A stretch of DNA of 64,000 bases, from NCBI RefSeq assembly GCF_001544535.1, contig NZ_FCON02000023.1, positions 1-64,000 on the forward strand, in the 5' to 3' direction. This DNA comes from Caballeronia choica. GTDB lineage: Bacteria > Pseudomonadota > Gammaproteobacteria > Burkholderiales > Burkholderiaceae. Position 1 is the stretch's first letter. Each line of letters starts with the position of its first letter. The notes under the pieces are model-generated. The model did no database searches. It had not been told where the DNA came from and saw only the letters and a list, made by a program, of their open reading frames with translations. Of the stretch, positions 1 through 9,232 are shown piece by piece. The translations under genes and the position numbers were made by a program.

Positions 1-260
1 AGCTCGTCGTCATCTGCCTACAACGTTCACAACAGGCAATCGGATGACAGCGCGGCTTCTGCCGCGCAGACTCCTAGGAGACCTGTCGTCGGGCACGAAG
101 TGCCAGGACGGATGAATGACTGCTGATCCACTCCGTATAGCGGTGCGACGTGCGCGCCTTTTCTACATGCCAACAACGGGGAAACCTCGCTGACGACACT
201 CCCCCGGTTGGACCACTCCGAGGGAACGGGCTAGCGGCGCATGGCAAGGATTTGCGTTGG

Positions 261-310
261 AAAGCTGCTTTCTTTGCTTACTTTCTTTGCAGCAGCAAAG
301 AAAGTGAGTC
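261..310. repeat. A/T-rich palindromic element, terminator-like
   Basis: Two near-complementary arms (cttactttctttgc at 277-290 and gcaaagaaagtgag at 295-308) flank a 4-base loop, giving a 14-bp stem with one G-T type mismatch. The sequence family with repeated ctttctttgc blocks is, to my knowledge, common between genes in Burkholderia-group genomes. It could act as a bidirectional terminator for the flagellar operon; the repeat-family assignment is from memory. Confidence 0.45.
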
Positions 311-389
311 CCGCCCCGGACAGGGGCAGAGCTAATAAACTAAAAACAAAACAAGTTCCATAGAAGCCTGAGTGCATCAGACGGTGTAA

Positions 390-421
390 CCCAAACCCAC
401 CCCCACCCCCACCCCCACCCC
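390..421. repeat. ACCCCC tandem tract (G-quadruplex-capable on minus strand)
   Basis: About four units of ACCCCC lie 19 bases beyond the fliK stop. On the minus strand, the fliK transcript strand, this reads as four runs of four to five G separated by single T residues. Such spacing is suited to a G-quadruplex in the nascent RNA or the single-stranded DNA. The repeat could also vary in copy number by slippage. Confidence 0.6.
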
Positions 422-439
422 AAGCGCCAGCGGCCAATC

Positions 440-1939
440 TCAGGCGAATGTATCAACCAGTCCCACAGTGCGTCGCAACGGCGCGTTTGCCGTCACCGCC
501 ATCCCCCCGATGCCGCCCGCGTCCCCGATCCCGCCGCTGCCCGCATCCCGTCCACCGCGCCCCGAATCCCGCCCCGCCGATTGCCCCGACTGGCGCGCGA
601 ACCCATCGCTCACGCTCGTACTGCCAAGCCCGATGCCATTCGCTTCCATCGCCTCGCGCAGCTTCGGCAACGCCGCCTCGACGGCCTCGCGCACCTGCGC
701 ATGCTGCGACACAAAAAGCGCGTGAGCGTGGTTGTCGGCAACCTGCAACACGACCTGGAGCGGCCCGAGGTCCTTCGGATTCAACGTCAGTTCGGCGCTC
801 TGCGTATGCGCATTCGACAAGAACACCACCTTCTGGCTGAACGCATCGTCCCAGCCTGAACTGCCGACGTGCGGCGTAATCGCAGCGCTCGTCGCCGATG
901 CCAGCGTGCCCTGCACGTTCGTTGCCGCCGAATTCGCCGATGCCGCCGATGCCGCCTGCAGCGCGCTCGCGTGCGCGGACGCGTCGGCGGCTTGCTTGTA
1001 GGCGGCCGTGCTGTCGTCAGGCTGCACCGTGAGGGACGCAGCCTGCGCATTCGCGAGCGATGCGGCGTCGTTCGGTGAAGCCGGTGAACCCGGCGCGCCG
1101 GCGTTCTTGCCGTCGCCGAGCACGGCGCCGAGACCGGTCGTCTGGCCTGCCTTCGCAGAGCCACTGCCCGCGTTACCGGCCGCGTTGGCGTTGGCCGCCG
1201 ATGCAGACGCATTAGCCTGCGGCGCCGGCACCACAGCCGCTGTCGGATTGTTCATTGCCGCGAGCGCCGCCTGCAACGCATCCTGCGCCGACTTCGAATC
1301 GGCGGATTTATGCGTCGAGCCGGGCGTCGTAGCGGTGTCGCTCGTGCCGCTCGCATCGGCTGCGGCGGTTGCCGTCGATTGAGCCGCTGTCGCCAGATCG
1401 GCGAGCGTCGGAGCAGAAGCGTCGCCGGCATTGGCGGCGTCCGCGCGGGCCTTCGCGAGCGCAGCCGCGGCATCCGCGGCGGCCTTGGCGTCGGCGTTCG
1501 CATCTGCATGAGTCGCTTGCCGCCTTGGGCCCTTCGCGTTCGCTGCATCCGTGGATGCGTCCGGCTTGTCGGTCTTGCCTGCGTTCGAGTTCGCGTTTGT
1601 GCTCTTGCCCGCCTGATCGCTCTCGCCGGCTGCCTGCGTTTCGTCCGCGTCGCTGCTGGAGTCCGAGGCGCTTTTATCCTCCGGCTTGGGCGCGTCGTGA
1701 ACGCTCGTGCGCGGCACCGCCGAATTCGCCGCCGATGCAGCCGCCGATGCAGCCGCCGATGCAGCCGCCGATGCCGCCGCCAGCGCCTGGGCGTTCGCCT
1801 TGTCGGTCATGCCTTGCAGCGTCATGCCGAACGAGGTGAGTGCGCCTTCGTCGCGCGACGACGACGCCGCTTTCCCCTTCGACACCGGGGACGTCGCGCC
1901 GACGGGCGCGCTGCCAAACGATACAGACGACAACGACAT
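440..1939 (-). CDS. fliK: Flagellar hook-length control protein FliK
   Basis: FliK is secreted during hook assembly and signals FlhB to switch export from hook to filament subunits. The 499-residue product has a long low-complexity Ala/Ser/Asp/Asn/Lys-rich N-terminal and central part, as expected for the ruler portion. It is followed by a conserved FliK C-terminal domain (around residues 370-460, including the core LTLNPKDLGPLQVVLQV). The ATG is preceded by an aaagagg ribosome-binding site. It is the last gene of the fliFGHIJK series on the minus strand. A run of Ser-Ala-Ala-Ala repeats near residues 54-70 is encoded by a 12-bp tandem repeat. Identification is firm from the C-terminal domain and position. 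Confidence 0.93.
   Translation of the reverse strand: MSLSSVSFGSAPVGATSPVSKGKAASSSRDEGALTSFGMTLQGMTDKANAQALAAASAAASAAASAAASAANSAVPRTSVHDAPKPEDKSASDSSSDADETQAAGESDQAGKSTNANSNAGKTDKPDASTDAANAKGPRRQATHADANADAKAAADAAAALAKARADAANAGDASAPTLADLATAAQSTATAAADASGTSDTATTPGSTHKSADSKSAQDALQAALAAMNNPTAAVVPAPQANASASAANANAAGNAGSGSAKAGQTTGLGAVLGDGKNAGAPGSPASPNDAASLANAQAASLTVQPDDSTAAYKQAADASAHASALQAASAASANSAATNVQGTLASATSAAITPHVGSSGWDDAFSQKVVFLSNAHTQSAELTLNPKDLGPLQVVLQVADNHAHALFVSQHAQVREAVEAALPKLREAMEANGIGLGSTSVSDGFARQSGQSAGRDSGRGGRDAGSGGIGDAGGIGGMAVTANAPLRRTVGLVDTFA
1731..1778. repeat. 12-bp minisatellite inside fliK
   Basis: Four consecutive copies of gccgatgcagcc (the last with one change) lie in frame within fliK. 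On the coding strand they encode a Ser-Ala-Ala-Ala repeat. Gain or loss of units would lengthen or shorten FliK by four residues without breaking the frame. Confidence 0.8.
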
Positions 1940-1983
1940 GCTTGACCTCTTTGATCCTGATGATGAGTTTCCGCGCCCGCGCG

Positions 1984-2433
1984 TCAGGCCTTCTCGGCCC
2001 GCATGCGCAGCATCTTCGCGGCATGTTCGTCGGCGTCGCGCTGCTCGACGCGCGCGGTCTTCTTCGCGAAGACCGCTTCGCCGCGCGCCGCGAGCACTTC
2101 ATACGAACCGAGCTTCTGCTTGCGCAGACGCCATTCGTTCTTGCCGGCGTCGAGCCGCTGCTCGGCCGCCGCGAAAAGCGCGCGCTGCTGGTCGATCGCC
2201 GAATCGAGCGTATCGACGAACGCCTGGAAGTTGCGCAGGGTCTGGGCGTTCGTGCCCGCTTGCGCGGACGCCGTGAAGCGCACGTGGTACTCGTCGCGAT
2301 AGTTGACGATCGCATCCAGTTGCGCCTCGATCGCGTTCCGCTCCTGCTGGAGCTTGCCGAGTTTCTTGGTGGCGGCTTCGAGTTCTTCTTCCGCGAGGTT
2401 GATCAAGGTCTTGATCGGCAGGTGTTTGGACAT
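1984..2433 (-). CDS. fliJ: Flagellar export protein FliJ
   Basis: FliJ is the small coiled-coil stalk and chaperone-escort component of the flagellar type III export ATPase complex with FliH and FliI. The product is 149 residues, the usual family length. It is strongly charged and mostly predicted helical, with heptad-like segments (for example LINLAEEELEAATKKLGKLQ). The chosen ATG gives the usual N-terminus MSKHLPIKTL. The same frame stays open far upstream inside fliI, which is a GC-rich artefact. It lies 14 bases downstream of the fliI stop, within the fli operon. Confidence 0.9.
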   Translation of the reverse strand: MSKHLPIKTLINLAEEELEAATKKLGKLQQERNAIEAQLDAIVNYRDEYHVRFTASAQAGTNAQTLRNFQAFVDTLDSAIDQQRALFAAAEQRLDAGKNEWRLRKQKLGSYEVLAARGEAVFAKKTARVEQRDADEHAAKMLRMRAEKA

Positions 2434-2447
2434 GGGCTTCAAATTCC

Positions 2448-4031
2448 TCAACTTCCTTGGTCGAATAGCTGGTCGAGTTGGGCGAGGCTCGGCTCGAATT
2501 CCGCCTGCTCGCGAAATCCCTGCTGCAGGAATGCTTCCATGCGCGGATAAAGCGCGATCGCGCGGTCGAGCAGCGCGTCGCGGCCGCTGGAATACGCGCC
2601 CACGTTGATCAGATCCCTGTTGCGTTGATAGCGGGACAGCATCTGCTTGAACATACGCACCCGGTCGAGATGCCTGTCGTCGATCAGCGCGGTCATCGCC
2701 CGGCTGATCGACGCTTCGATGTCGATCGCGGGGTAGTGGCCGGCTTCCGCCAGCGTTCGCGACAGCACGATGTGGCCGTCGAGAATCGCGCGCGCTGAAT
2801 CGGCGATAGGGTCCTGCTGATCGTCGCCTTCCGTCAATACGGTATAGAACGCAGTGATCGATCCGCCGCCCTCCGGCCCGTTGCCCGTGCGCTCGACGAG
2901 CGCCGGCAACTTGGCGAACACGGACGGCGGATAACCCTTGGTCGCGGGCGGCTCGCCGATCGCGAGCGCGATCTCGCGCTGCGCCATCGCATAGCGGGTG
3001 AGCGAATCCATCAGCAGGAGAACGTGCTTGCCCTGGTCGCGGAAATATTCGGCGAGCGAGGTCGCGTAGGTCGCGCCCTGCATCCTCAGGATCGGCGAGA
3101 CGTCGGCCGGCGCGGCCACGACCACCGAGCGCGCGAGGCCATCCTCGCCGAGAATCTGTTCGATGAATTCCTTCACTTCGCGGCCGCGTTCGCCGATCAG
3201 GCCGATCACGATCACTTCGGCGCTCGTGTAGCGCGCCATCGTGCCGAGCAGCACCGATTTGCCGACGCCCGAGCCGGCGAACAGGCCCATGCGCTGGCCG
3301 CGTCCGACCGTCAGCAGCGAGTTGATCGCGCGCACGCCGACGTCGAGCACCTTGTGAATCGGCTCGCGGTTCAGCGGGTTGATGGTCGGCGCAGTGAGCG
3401 GCGCATCGACCCTGGCTCCGAGCGGGCCGAGTCCGTCGAGCGGCCGCCCCGACGCGTCGACGACGCGTCCGAGCATTTCCCAGCCCACCGGCAAGCGCTT
3501 GGCGCCCGCCATCGGATCGTCGATCGGCGCGCTTTCCAGCGGATAGACGCGTGCGCCCGGCAAGAGCCCGGACACTTCGGTGGTCGGCATCAGGAACAGC
3601 TTGTCGGCCGAGAAGCCGACCACTTCGGCTTCGGCCATCGGAATCGAACTGCCGGCGGGCAGCTCGATCATGCATTCGGAACCGACGCCGAGCCGCAAGC
3701 CGACCGCCTCCAGCACGAGGCCGGCGGCGCGCGTCAGGCGCCCGCACGGTCGCATCGGACGGGCGATCGCGGTGCGCGCCCGAAGCGCGTCGAGTTGGGC
3801 GCGCCAGCCGTCGAGATGCGGATTCGCGGCGAGATTGGCAAGCTGGACGATGGTCTGCGCCGCGCGTTCCTCGAAGTTCGGCGCGACATCTTCCAGCTCA
3901 CCGAGAAGCGGCCCGAACGACGCCCGCGCGATCTCCTGTTCCAGTTCGCTCAAGCCGTCCTGCGTGATGCGGCGGGCGGCGGGCGGGTGTGCGTGTGCGT
4001 GAGTCGGAATTGGCGTGTTCATGTTCACCAC
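2448..4031 (-). CDS. fliI: Flagellar export ATPase FliI
   Basis: FliI is the cytoplasmic hexameric ATPase that energises unfolding and delivery of flagellar export substrates. The sequence shows a Walker A loop GSGVGKS at about residues 253-259, a Walker B segment VLLLMD at about 337-342 and the F1-like block [20 protein letters not shown]. At 527 residues it is longer than the E. coli protein because of an N-terminal extension. A GTG at 4031 has a well-spaced GGAAGGA upstream; an ATG at 4022, two bases after the fliH stop, is the alternative start. The gene is translationally coupled to fliH. Confidence 0.95.
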   Translation of the reverse strand: MVNMNTPIPTHAHAHPPAARRITQDGLSELEQEIARASFGPLLGELEDVAPNFEERAAQTIVQLANLAANPHLDGWRAQLDALRARTAIARPMRPCGRLTRAAGLVLEAVGLRLGVGSECMIELPAGSSIPMAEAEVVGFSADKLFLMPTTEVSGLLPGARVYPLESAPIDDPMAGAKRLPVGWEMLGRVVDASGRPLDGLGPLGARVDAPLTAPTINPLNREPIHKVLDVGVRAINSLLTVGRGQRMGLFAGSGVGKSVLLGTMARYTSAEVIVIGLIGERGREVKEFIEQILGEDGLARSVVVAAPADVSPILRMQGATYATSLAEYFRDQGKHVLLLMDSLTRYAMAQREIALAIGEPPATKGYPPSVFAKLPALVERTGNGPEGGGSITAFYTVLTEGDDQQDPIADSARAILDGHIVLSRTLAEAGHYPAIDIEASISRAMTALIDDRHLDRVRMFKQMLSRYQRNRDLINVGAYSSGRDALLDRAIALYPRMEAFLQQGFREQAEFEPSLAQLDQLFDQGS

Positions 4032-4696
4032 GGTTGTGTCCTTCCGAGCGCGAGCGCGACGCGCTCCCAGCGCGTCACGTTGGTCGCGTCGATTTCGCCG
4101 GTCGCGGATTGCGCGCGGCAGCCGCCGCGCTCGATCGCGGGATCGGTGCGCACGCTCCAGCCGGCGGCCTGCAATTCTTCCTGCAAATACGCTTCGACGA
4201 CCGGCAGGTCCGCCGGATTCACCGTCAGATGCGGCGCGCCGGACAGCGCCGGCTCGGCGGCGATCACTTCACGGGCGACGGCAAGCAGCGCCGTCGGATC
4301 GAGTGCGATGTGCTGCTGCACGACCTGTTGCGCGATGTCGAGCGCGAGCGCCGTCAGCGATTCCGCGACCACCGCGTCGGCGGCTTGCAGCGCGGTCTTG
4401 AACGCGTCGGCGAGATCGGCGAGGCGCGCGGCTTCGGCGAGCGCCTGCTTGCGACCGTCCTCGAAACCTTTTGCGAGACCTTGTTCGTAGCCGGCCTGAT
4501 AGCCCATCGCCTGACCCGCGACGTGCCCGGACGCCAGCCCTTGCGCGTGCGCATCGTCCTTCACGCGGCGCAGGTGTGCTTCGAGCGCGGCCTGGTCGGC
4601 GGCGCGGGTGTCGACCGTGACCGGATCGAACGATGCCATCTCCCAGCGCTGATACGCCGAGAGTTGCGGCTTGTGGGTGCGGGCGGCGTCAGACAT
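4025..4696 (-). CDS. fliH: Flagellar assembly protein FliH
   Basis: FliH is the peripheral-stalk-like regulator that binds FliI and docks it at the export gate and C-ring. The 223-residue product has the expected glycine-rich helical stretch (AxxxG-type repeats in [21 protein letters not shown], near residues 55-75). This is followed by the conserved C-terminal FliH domain with the [20 protein letters not shown] segment. It overlaps fliG by 8 bp and fliI at its 3' end. Confidence 0.92.
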   Translation of the reverse strand: MSDAARTHKPQLSAYQRWEMASFDPVTVDTRAADQAALEAHLRRVKDDAHAQGLASGHVAGQAMGYQAGYEQGLAKGFEDGRKQALAEAARLADLADAFKTALQAADAVVAESLTALALDIAQQVVQQHIALDPTALLAVAREVIAAEPALSGAPHLTVNPADLPVVEAYLQEELQAAGWSVRTDPAIERGGCRAQSATGEIDATNVTRWERVALALGRTQPW

Positions 4697-5684
4697 ACGC
4701 GTCCTCCGCCTTGCCGCCTAGCTGGATCTGGCCGTTCTCGGCGAGATTGCGCACGATCTGCAGGATCTTGCGCTGCTGCTGCTCGACTTCCGATACCCGC
4801 ACCGGACCGCGCGAATCGAGGTCTTCCGCGAGCAGTTCGGCGGCGCGCTGCGACATGTTCGCGAGGAACTTCTGGCGCAGCGCCGGCTGCGCGCCCTTGA
4901 GCGACACGATCAGCGCCTCCGATTCCACCTCCTTCAGCAGCAACTGGATCGCGCGGTCTTCCAGATCGAGCAGGTTTTCGAAGACGAACATCTGGTCGAT
5001 GATCTTCTGCGCCAGTTCCGCGTCGTATTCCTTGACGGTTTCCAGCACCGATTCTTCCTGGTTGCTCGACATGAAGTTGAGAATTTCCGCCGCTGTGCGG
5101 ATGCCGCCCATCGGCGCGCGCTTCAGGTTGTCGCTGCCGGAGAGGAGCGTCGTCAGCACGTCGTCGAGTTCGCGCAAGGCCGCCGGCTGGATGCCGTCGA
5201 GCGTCGCGATCCGCAGCAGCACGTCGTTCCTCAGCCGGTCGGAGAGCAGCGCGACGATTTCCGATGCCTGGTCCCGGTCGAGGTGAACCAGAATCGTCGC
5301 GATGATCTGCGGATGCTCGTTCTTGATCAACTCCGCGACAGCGCCCGAGTCCATCCACTTCAGGCCCTCGATACCGCTCGTATCGCTGCCCTGCAGGATG
5401 CGGTCGATCAGCGCGCCGGCCTTGGTCTCGCCGAGCGCCTTCGTCAGCACCGAGCGGATGTAGTCGCTCGAATCGAGCGAGAGCGCCGTGTGCTGCTCGG
5501 CCTCGTGCACGAATTCGGTCATCACGTGGTCGAGTTGCTCGCGCGTCACGTTCTTGAGCGACGCCATCGTCGCGCCGATCTTCTGCACCTCGCGCGGGGC
5601 GAGGTACTTGAAGACTTCGGCGGCTTCTTCCTCGCCGATCGACATCAGCAGGAGGGCGGCTTTATTCAGGCCTTCAGCGTTCAT
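4689..5684 (-). CDS. fliG: Flagellar motor switch protein FliG
   Basis: FliG is the rotor protein of the C-ring that contacts the stator and transmits torque. The product is 331 residues, the canonical length. It starts MNAEGLNKAALLLMSIGEEE, matching FliG N-termini, and contains the middle-domain EHPQ motif near residues 120-125 (IKNEHPQIIATILVHLD). The C-terminal charged torque helix region (FENLLDLEDRAIQLLLKEVE) is present. The frame is open upstream, but this ATG overlaps the fliF end by 11 bp in normal fli-operon style. Confidence 0.96.
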   Translation of the reverse strand: MNAEGLNKAALLLMSIGEEEAAEVFKYLAPREVQKIGATMASLKNVTREQLDHVMTEFVHEAEQHTALSLDSSDYIRSVLTKALGETKAGALIDRILQGSDTSGIEGLKWMDSGAVAELIKNEHPQIIATILVHLDRDQASEIVALLSDRLRNDVLLRIATLDGIQPAALRELDDVLTTLLSGSDNLKRAPMGGIRTAAEILNFMSSNQEESVLETVKEYDAELAQKIIDQMFVFENLLDLEDRAIQLLLKEVESEALIVSLKGAQPALRQKFLANMSQRAAELLAEDLDSRGPVRVSEVEQQQRKILQIVRNLAENGQIQLGGKAEDAYV

Positions 5685-7440
5685 CGGACACCCAGTTCTT
5701 GACGACCGTGGCAACGATTCTCGGGTCCTGCCGCGCGACCATGCGCGCGTAGTCGAGGTTGCGGTCGAATTTCGCCTTGCTGCTCTCATTGCCAAGGAGA
5801 CTCACCTCGGCATCCTTTGCTTCTTCGTTCTTCGTTTCCTGCATCGACGGACCGTCGAGGAGCGACAGCTCATCCGGGGCCCCAAGCGCCGAGGGCGGCG
5901 GGGGCGGCGGGAACGCGCGGCGCATCGCCGGCTTGACCATGCTGAAGTAGAGGAAGAGCGCCACCACGCCGATGCCCACATATTTCGCGAGCTGGATGCC
6001 CCACGCGATCATCTCCGGCGTGCGCCACCACGGCACATCGGGCGTCGTGACGAGCTCGCCCGAGAACGTGCTGTTGACGACGTTCACCGAGTCGCCGCGC
6101 TTTTCGTCGTAGCCCATTGCGTCCTTGACCAATTGCTGGACCTGCGCGAGCTTGTCGGCGGAAAGCGGGGTCATCGTGACGTGGCCCTTCGCGTCGACCT
6201 GCTTCTCGTAGTTCACCACCACCGCCACCGACAGCCGCTTGATGCCGCCCGTCGCCTGCTCGAAATGGCGCACCGTGCGGTCGACTTCGAAGTTCGTGGT
6301 CGTGTCCTTGCGCTGGTTGACGGGCGTCGTTTTGACAGGCGCGCCCGTTGCATCGGAGGCCGCCGCGACGATCGGCGCCGACGCCGCCTGCGGCGGCTGG
6401 TTCGACAGCGCGCCCGGCACGCCCGACGCGCCCGCGCCCGAGCTTTCGTTCGATTCGCTCGACTGCTGGCTGCGGATCGCCGTCTGCTGGGGATTCGCGT
6501 TCGGGCCGTAGCTCTCGGCGGTCTGCTCCATCTTCGAGAAATCGATGTCGGCGCTCACCTGCGAGCGCGCGTTGCCGGCGCCGAACAGCGGCGCGAGGAT
6601 CGCGTCGATGCGCTTTTGCGTGTTGTGCTCGATCTGCTGGACATACTTGAGCTGCGACGCGTCGAGCCCGTTGACGGCGCTTTGCTGCGTGAGCAGGTTG
6701 CCGTCCTGGTCGACGATATTGACGTTCTTGACCGGCATGTCCGGCACGCCCGCCGACACCATGTGCGCGATCGCCAGCACCTGGCCTTCGTCGAGCACGC
6801 GTCCCGGGTAGAGATTGACCATGACCGAGGCGGTCGGGAGTTCCTTTTCACGCACGAACACGGTCGGCTTCGGAATGGCGAGATGCACGCGCGCCGTCTT
6901 CACCGACGAAATCGAGCCGATCGTCTTTTCGAGTTCGCCTTCCAGCGCGCGCTGGTAGTTGACCTGTTCGGCGAACTGGCTGATGCCGAACTTCTGGTTG
7001 TCCATCAATTCGAAGCCGACCGAGCCGTTTTTCGGCAAGCCCTGGCTCGCGAGCCGCAGACGCGTTTCGTGGACCTGTTCCGACGGCACCAGGATCGCGC
7101 CGCCCGCATCGGCGATCTTGTACGGAATGTTGCCCTGCTGGAGCGCGGCAACGATTGCGCCGCCGTCGCGGTCGGACAGGTTGGAGAACAGCACGCGGTA
7201 ATCCGGCTGGCGCGACCACATGACGAGGCCGGCCACGACCATCGCCAGGAACGCGACGGCGACGATCAGCGGCATGCGCGGGTTCGAGCGGAATTGCGAC
7301 AGCATCGGCATGCGCTGCGCGAAGCCGCCGAAGTCCGAGCCGCCGCCGAGGCCGGAGCCAGCCCCGGCGCCACCGGGCTGCGCGCCGGCCAGGCCCATTC
7401 TGGCGTCGGGCGTGATCAGGGAATTGTTGGGCGTTTCCAT
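5674..7440 (-). CDS. fliF: Flagellar MS-ring protein FliF
   Basis: FliF forms the inner-membrane MS-ring, the assembly base of the flagellum. The 588-residue protein has two membrane segments, near residues 57-76 (MPLIVAVAFLAMVVAGLVMW) and about 480-500, flanking the large periplasmic ring-building domains. The C-terminal tail ends in the FliG-binding peptide region (VARQDPRIVATVVKNWV). The N-terminal 55 residues are Gly/Ala-rich. It is the first gene of the minus-strand operon and divergent from fliE. Confidence 0.96.
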   Translation of the reverse strand: METPNNSLITPDARMGLAGAQPGGAGAGSGLGGGSDFGGFAQRMPMLSQFRSNPRMPLIVAVAFLAMVVAGLVMWSRQPDYRVLFSNLSDRDGGAIVAALQQGNIPYKIADAGGAILVPSEQVHETRLRLASQGLPKNGSVGFELMDNQKFGISQFAEQVNYQRALEGELEKTIGSISSVKTARVHLAIPKPTVFVREKELPTASVMVNLYPGRVLDEGQVLAIAHMVSAGVPDMPVKNVNIVDQDGNLLTQQSAVNGLDASQLKYVQQIEHNTQKRIDAILAPLFGAGNARSQVSADIDFSKMEQTAESYGPNANPQQTAIRSQQSSESNESSGAGASGVPGALSNQPPQAASAPIVAAASDATGAPVKTTPVNQRKDTTTNFEVDRTVRHFEQATGGIKRLSVAVVVNYEKQVDAKGHVTMTPLSADKLAQVQQLVKDAMGYDEKRGDSVNVVNSTFSGELVTTPDVPWWRTPEMIAWGIQLAKYVGIGVVALFLYFSMVKPAMRRAFPPPPPPSALGAPDELSLLDGPSMQETKNEEAKDAEVSLLGNESSKAKFDRNLDYARMVARQDPRIVATVVKNWVSDER

Positions 7441-7760
7441 TGCGTCGAAGCTCTCCGAAACTGGTTATCTTCCGGTCGCGCTCTGTTTGAGGCGCCCAAT
7501 GAAGACTTTTCACGACTGGATTATCCGCAGATGAAAGCAAGTTGATTCGGTGAACAGAGCCGGGTTTTACCCGCTCTTTAAAGGCTTTGAGAAAAGGCCC
7601 GCTGCTATCCTTTTTCGTAATCGGCCACACCACATCGACGAACCGCCCAGACAGGATGTGCACCTTTTGTCTGTGGCTCTGGGACAGCCCCGGTTCGAAC
7701 GTCCCGCAGCACCCCTCGATACGTGCAGCAGCCGGTTTTCCCTGGTCACTCGGAGCAGAC
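7441..7760. other. Divergent fliF/fliE control region
   Basis: This 320-base region separates the two flagellar operons and must carry both promoters. It has an A/T-richer core at about 7520-7620 (tttaaaggctttgagaaaa) but I could not assign convincing sigma-54, sigma-28 or FlhDC sites in it. fliE has a ggagcag ribosome-binding site just before its start. Confidence 0.4.
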
Positions 7761-8129
7761 ATGAATCTTTCCATCAACCCGCTGGGTTCCGCGCTCGCCG
7801 CATTGCAATCGATGGCGACGCAGGCCGCCGGCGGCGCCGGCGCAACGGTCGCGACAGGCAGCGTCACGGGCGGCTCGTCGGGCACCTCATCGGGCGCGGT
7901 CAGCGCGACCAGCTTCGCCGACGCGCTCAAGTCGTCGATCGACAAGATCAGCGACAACCAGACCAAGGCACTCGGCGAAGCGCACGCGTTCGAAGTCGGC
8001 GCGCCGAACGTGTCGCTCAACGACGTGATGGTCGACATGCAGAAGGCGAACGTCGGCCTGCAGTTCGGGCTGCAGGTGCGCAACAAGCTCGTCTCGGCCT
8101 ACAACGACATCATGCAGATCGCCGTCTGA
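7761..8129 (+). CDS. fliE: Flagellar hook-basal body protein FliE
   Basis: FliE is the junction protein between the MS-ring and the proximal rod and is an early export substrate. The 122-residue product is a little longer than the usual 104-113 because of a Gly/Ser/Thr-rich insert near residues 25-50. The conserved FliE C-terminal half is intact ([20 protein letters not shown] followed by [14 protein letters not shown]). The ATG chosen gives [12 protein letters not shown]; the frame continues upstream without coding character. It is transcribed away from fliF. Confidence 0.93.
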   Translation: MNLSINPLGSALAALQSMATQAAGGAGATVATGSVTGGSSGTSSGAVSATSFADALKSSIDKISDNQTKALGEAHAFEVGAPNVSLNDVMVDMQKANVGLQFGLQVRNKLVSAYNDIMQIAV

Positions 8130-8190
8130 CGAACCGCACGAACGCCGCGGCTTGCGGCGTCGCGCCGGCGGCGGGTTTTGCCTTGTGCCC

Positions 8191-8217
8191 TAAAGCTTTT
8201 CCGCGTTTTTCCGATAA
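8191..8217 (+). promoter_or_regulatory. Sigma-28 (FliA) promoter upstream of fliS
   Basis: taaagctt (8191-8198), an 11-base spacer and tccgataa (8210-8217) match the flagellar sigma-28 consensus TAAAGTTT-N11-GCCGATAA at all but two positions. It lies 172 bases before fliS with nothing convincing between. This places fliS, fliT and possibly the following fliK-like and flhB-like genes in the late flagellar class. Confidence 0.9.
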
Positions 8218-8389
8218 CCCCGGTAATGGCACGACGAAGGGCGGCGCATGGCGGGACGCGCGGCGCGGTTTCGTCGGCGGCATCGATTCATACCGGTGAC
8301 CGCCCGGCTGGCGCCCGAGAAGGCACGTTCGTTCGTGCCGGAGACCGCCGGACACGACCGTGTATCGGCACGCACAAGGAGAACCACGG

Positions 8390-8845
8390 ATGTATTCCCC
8401 AGGACACGCAGGAGCCAGCGCCTATGCGCGCGTGGGCGTTCAGACGGGCGTAACGGGCGCAAGCCCGCACCGGCTGATCGTGATGCTCTATCAGGGCGCG
8501 CGTCAGGCGATCGCGCAGGCGCGGATGCATCTGCAGCAAGGCGATGTGGGCGCGCGCGGGACGGCGGTCAGCAAGGCGATCGGCATCATCGAGAGCGGCT
8601 TGCAGGTCGCGCTGAACAAGGAAGCGGGCGGCGAGATCGCCGAGCGGCTGGACACGCTCTACACCTACATGACCCGGCGGCTCCTGGCGGCGAACCTGCA
8701 GGAGGACGAGCAGATGCTGATGGAGGTCGACGGCCTGCTCGCGACGCTCGAGGAAGCCTGGGTGGGAATCGGACCGGAAGCGGCGCAAACGGCGGCCGCG
8801 AATGCGCAAGTGAACGCGGCGGCGCATGCGGCAGCACATGCCTGA
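8390..8845 (+). CDS. fliS: Flagellar export chaperone FliS
   Basis: FliS binds the C-terminal helix of flagellin in the cytoplasm and prevents premature polymerisation. The 151-residue product contains the FliS signature region ASPHRLIVMLYQGARQAI and the conserved helix NKEAGGEIAERLDTLYTYMTR. An AAGGAG ribosome-binding site precedes the chosen ATG. The C-terminus is unusually rich in Ala/His (NAAAHAAAHA). It lies behind a strong sigma-28 promoter and is 5 bases from fliT. Confidence 0.93.
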   Translation: MYSPGHAGASAYARVGVQTGVTGASPHRLIVMLYQGARQAIAQARMHLQQGDVGARGTAVSKAIGIIESGLQVALNKEAGGEIAERLDTLYTYMTRRLLAANLQEDEQMLMEVDGLLATLEEAWVGIGPEAAQTAAANAQVNAAAHAAAHA

Positions 8846-8850
8846 CAAGA

Positions 8851-9180
8851 ATGAAGACAACTCAAGAATATTTCGAGCACTACGAGGCCATTGCCGCCCT
8901 GTCCAGCCAGATGCTCGTGGCGGCGCGCGGCGGCGAGTGGAGCGAGCTGAAAGCGATGCAGGCCGCGTACCGCGAACTCGTCGACCGGCTGAAGGAAGTG
9001 GACGGCGGCTCTGATCTCGACGAGAGCGCGAAGGCGCGCAAGCTCGACCTCGTCAGGAAGATCCTCGCCGACGACGCCGCTATTCGCGATCTCACATCGC
9101 CGTCGCTGGCGCGGCTGTCGGCGTTGTTCACGACGAATCGTCCGGCGCGCGTGCTGAAGAAGATGATGGGACTGCGGTAG
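8851..9180 (+). CDS. fliT: Flagellar protein FliT (export chaperone family)
   Basis: FliT-type chaperones bind the filament-cap protein FliD and, in enterics, also the FlhDC regulator. The 109-residue, largely helical product (YFEHYEAIAALSSQMLVAA, then KARKLDLVRKILADDAAIRDL) has the size and position, directly after fliS, of FliT. Sequence conservation in this family is weak, so the call leans on context. The ATG follows the fliS stop by 5 bases. Confidence 0.82.
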   Translation: MKTTQEYFEHYEAIAALSSQMLVAARGGEWSELKAMQAAYRELVDRLKEVDGGSDLDESAKARKLDLVRKILADDAAIRDLTSPSLARLSALFTTNRPARVLKKMMGLR

Positions 9181-9232
9181 GCGTAGTGGAGGTTTTGTTC
9201 GGCGCGCGTCCCGCAGTCTCATGGCAACTATG

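Larger units (their letters stand above)
1..439. other. Intergenic region downstream of fliK
   Basis: No convincing gene is seen between the left edge and the fliK stop. The stretch holds a short GC hairpin near 51-67 (cgcggc/gccgcg arms), a Burkholderia-type palindrome near 261-310 and a C-rich tandem tract at 390-421, the last two listed separately. Short open frames here lack ribosome-binding sites and recognisable protein character. Confidence 0.5.

Noticed and set aside
5488-7545. 685-codon open frame antisense to fliF
   Set aside because: It mirrors fliF codon structure in GC-rich DNA and has Arg/His/Asp-rich composition with no family resemblance.
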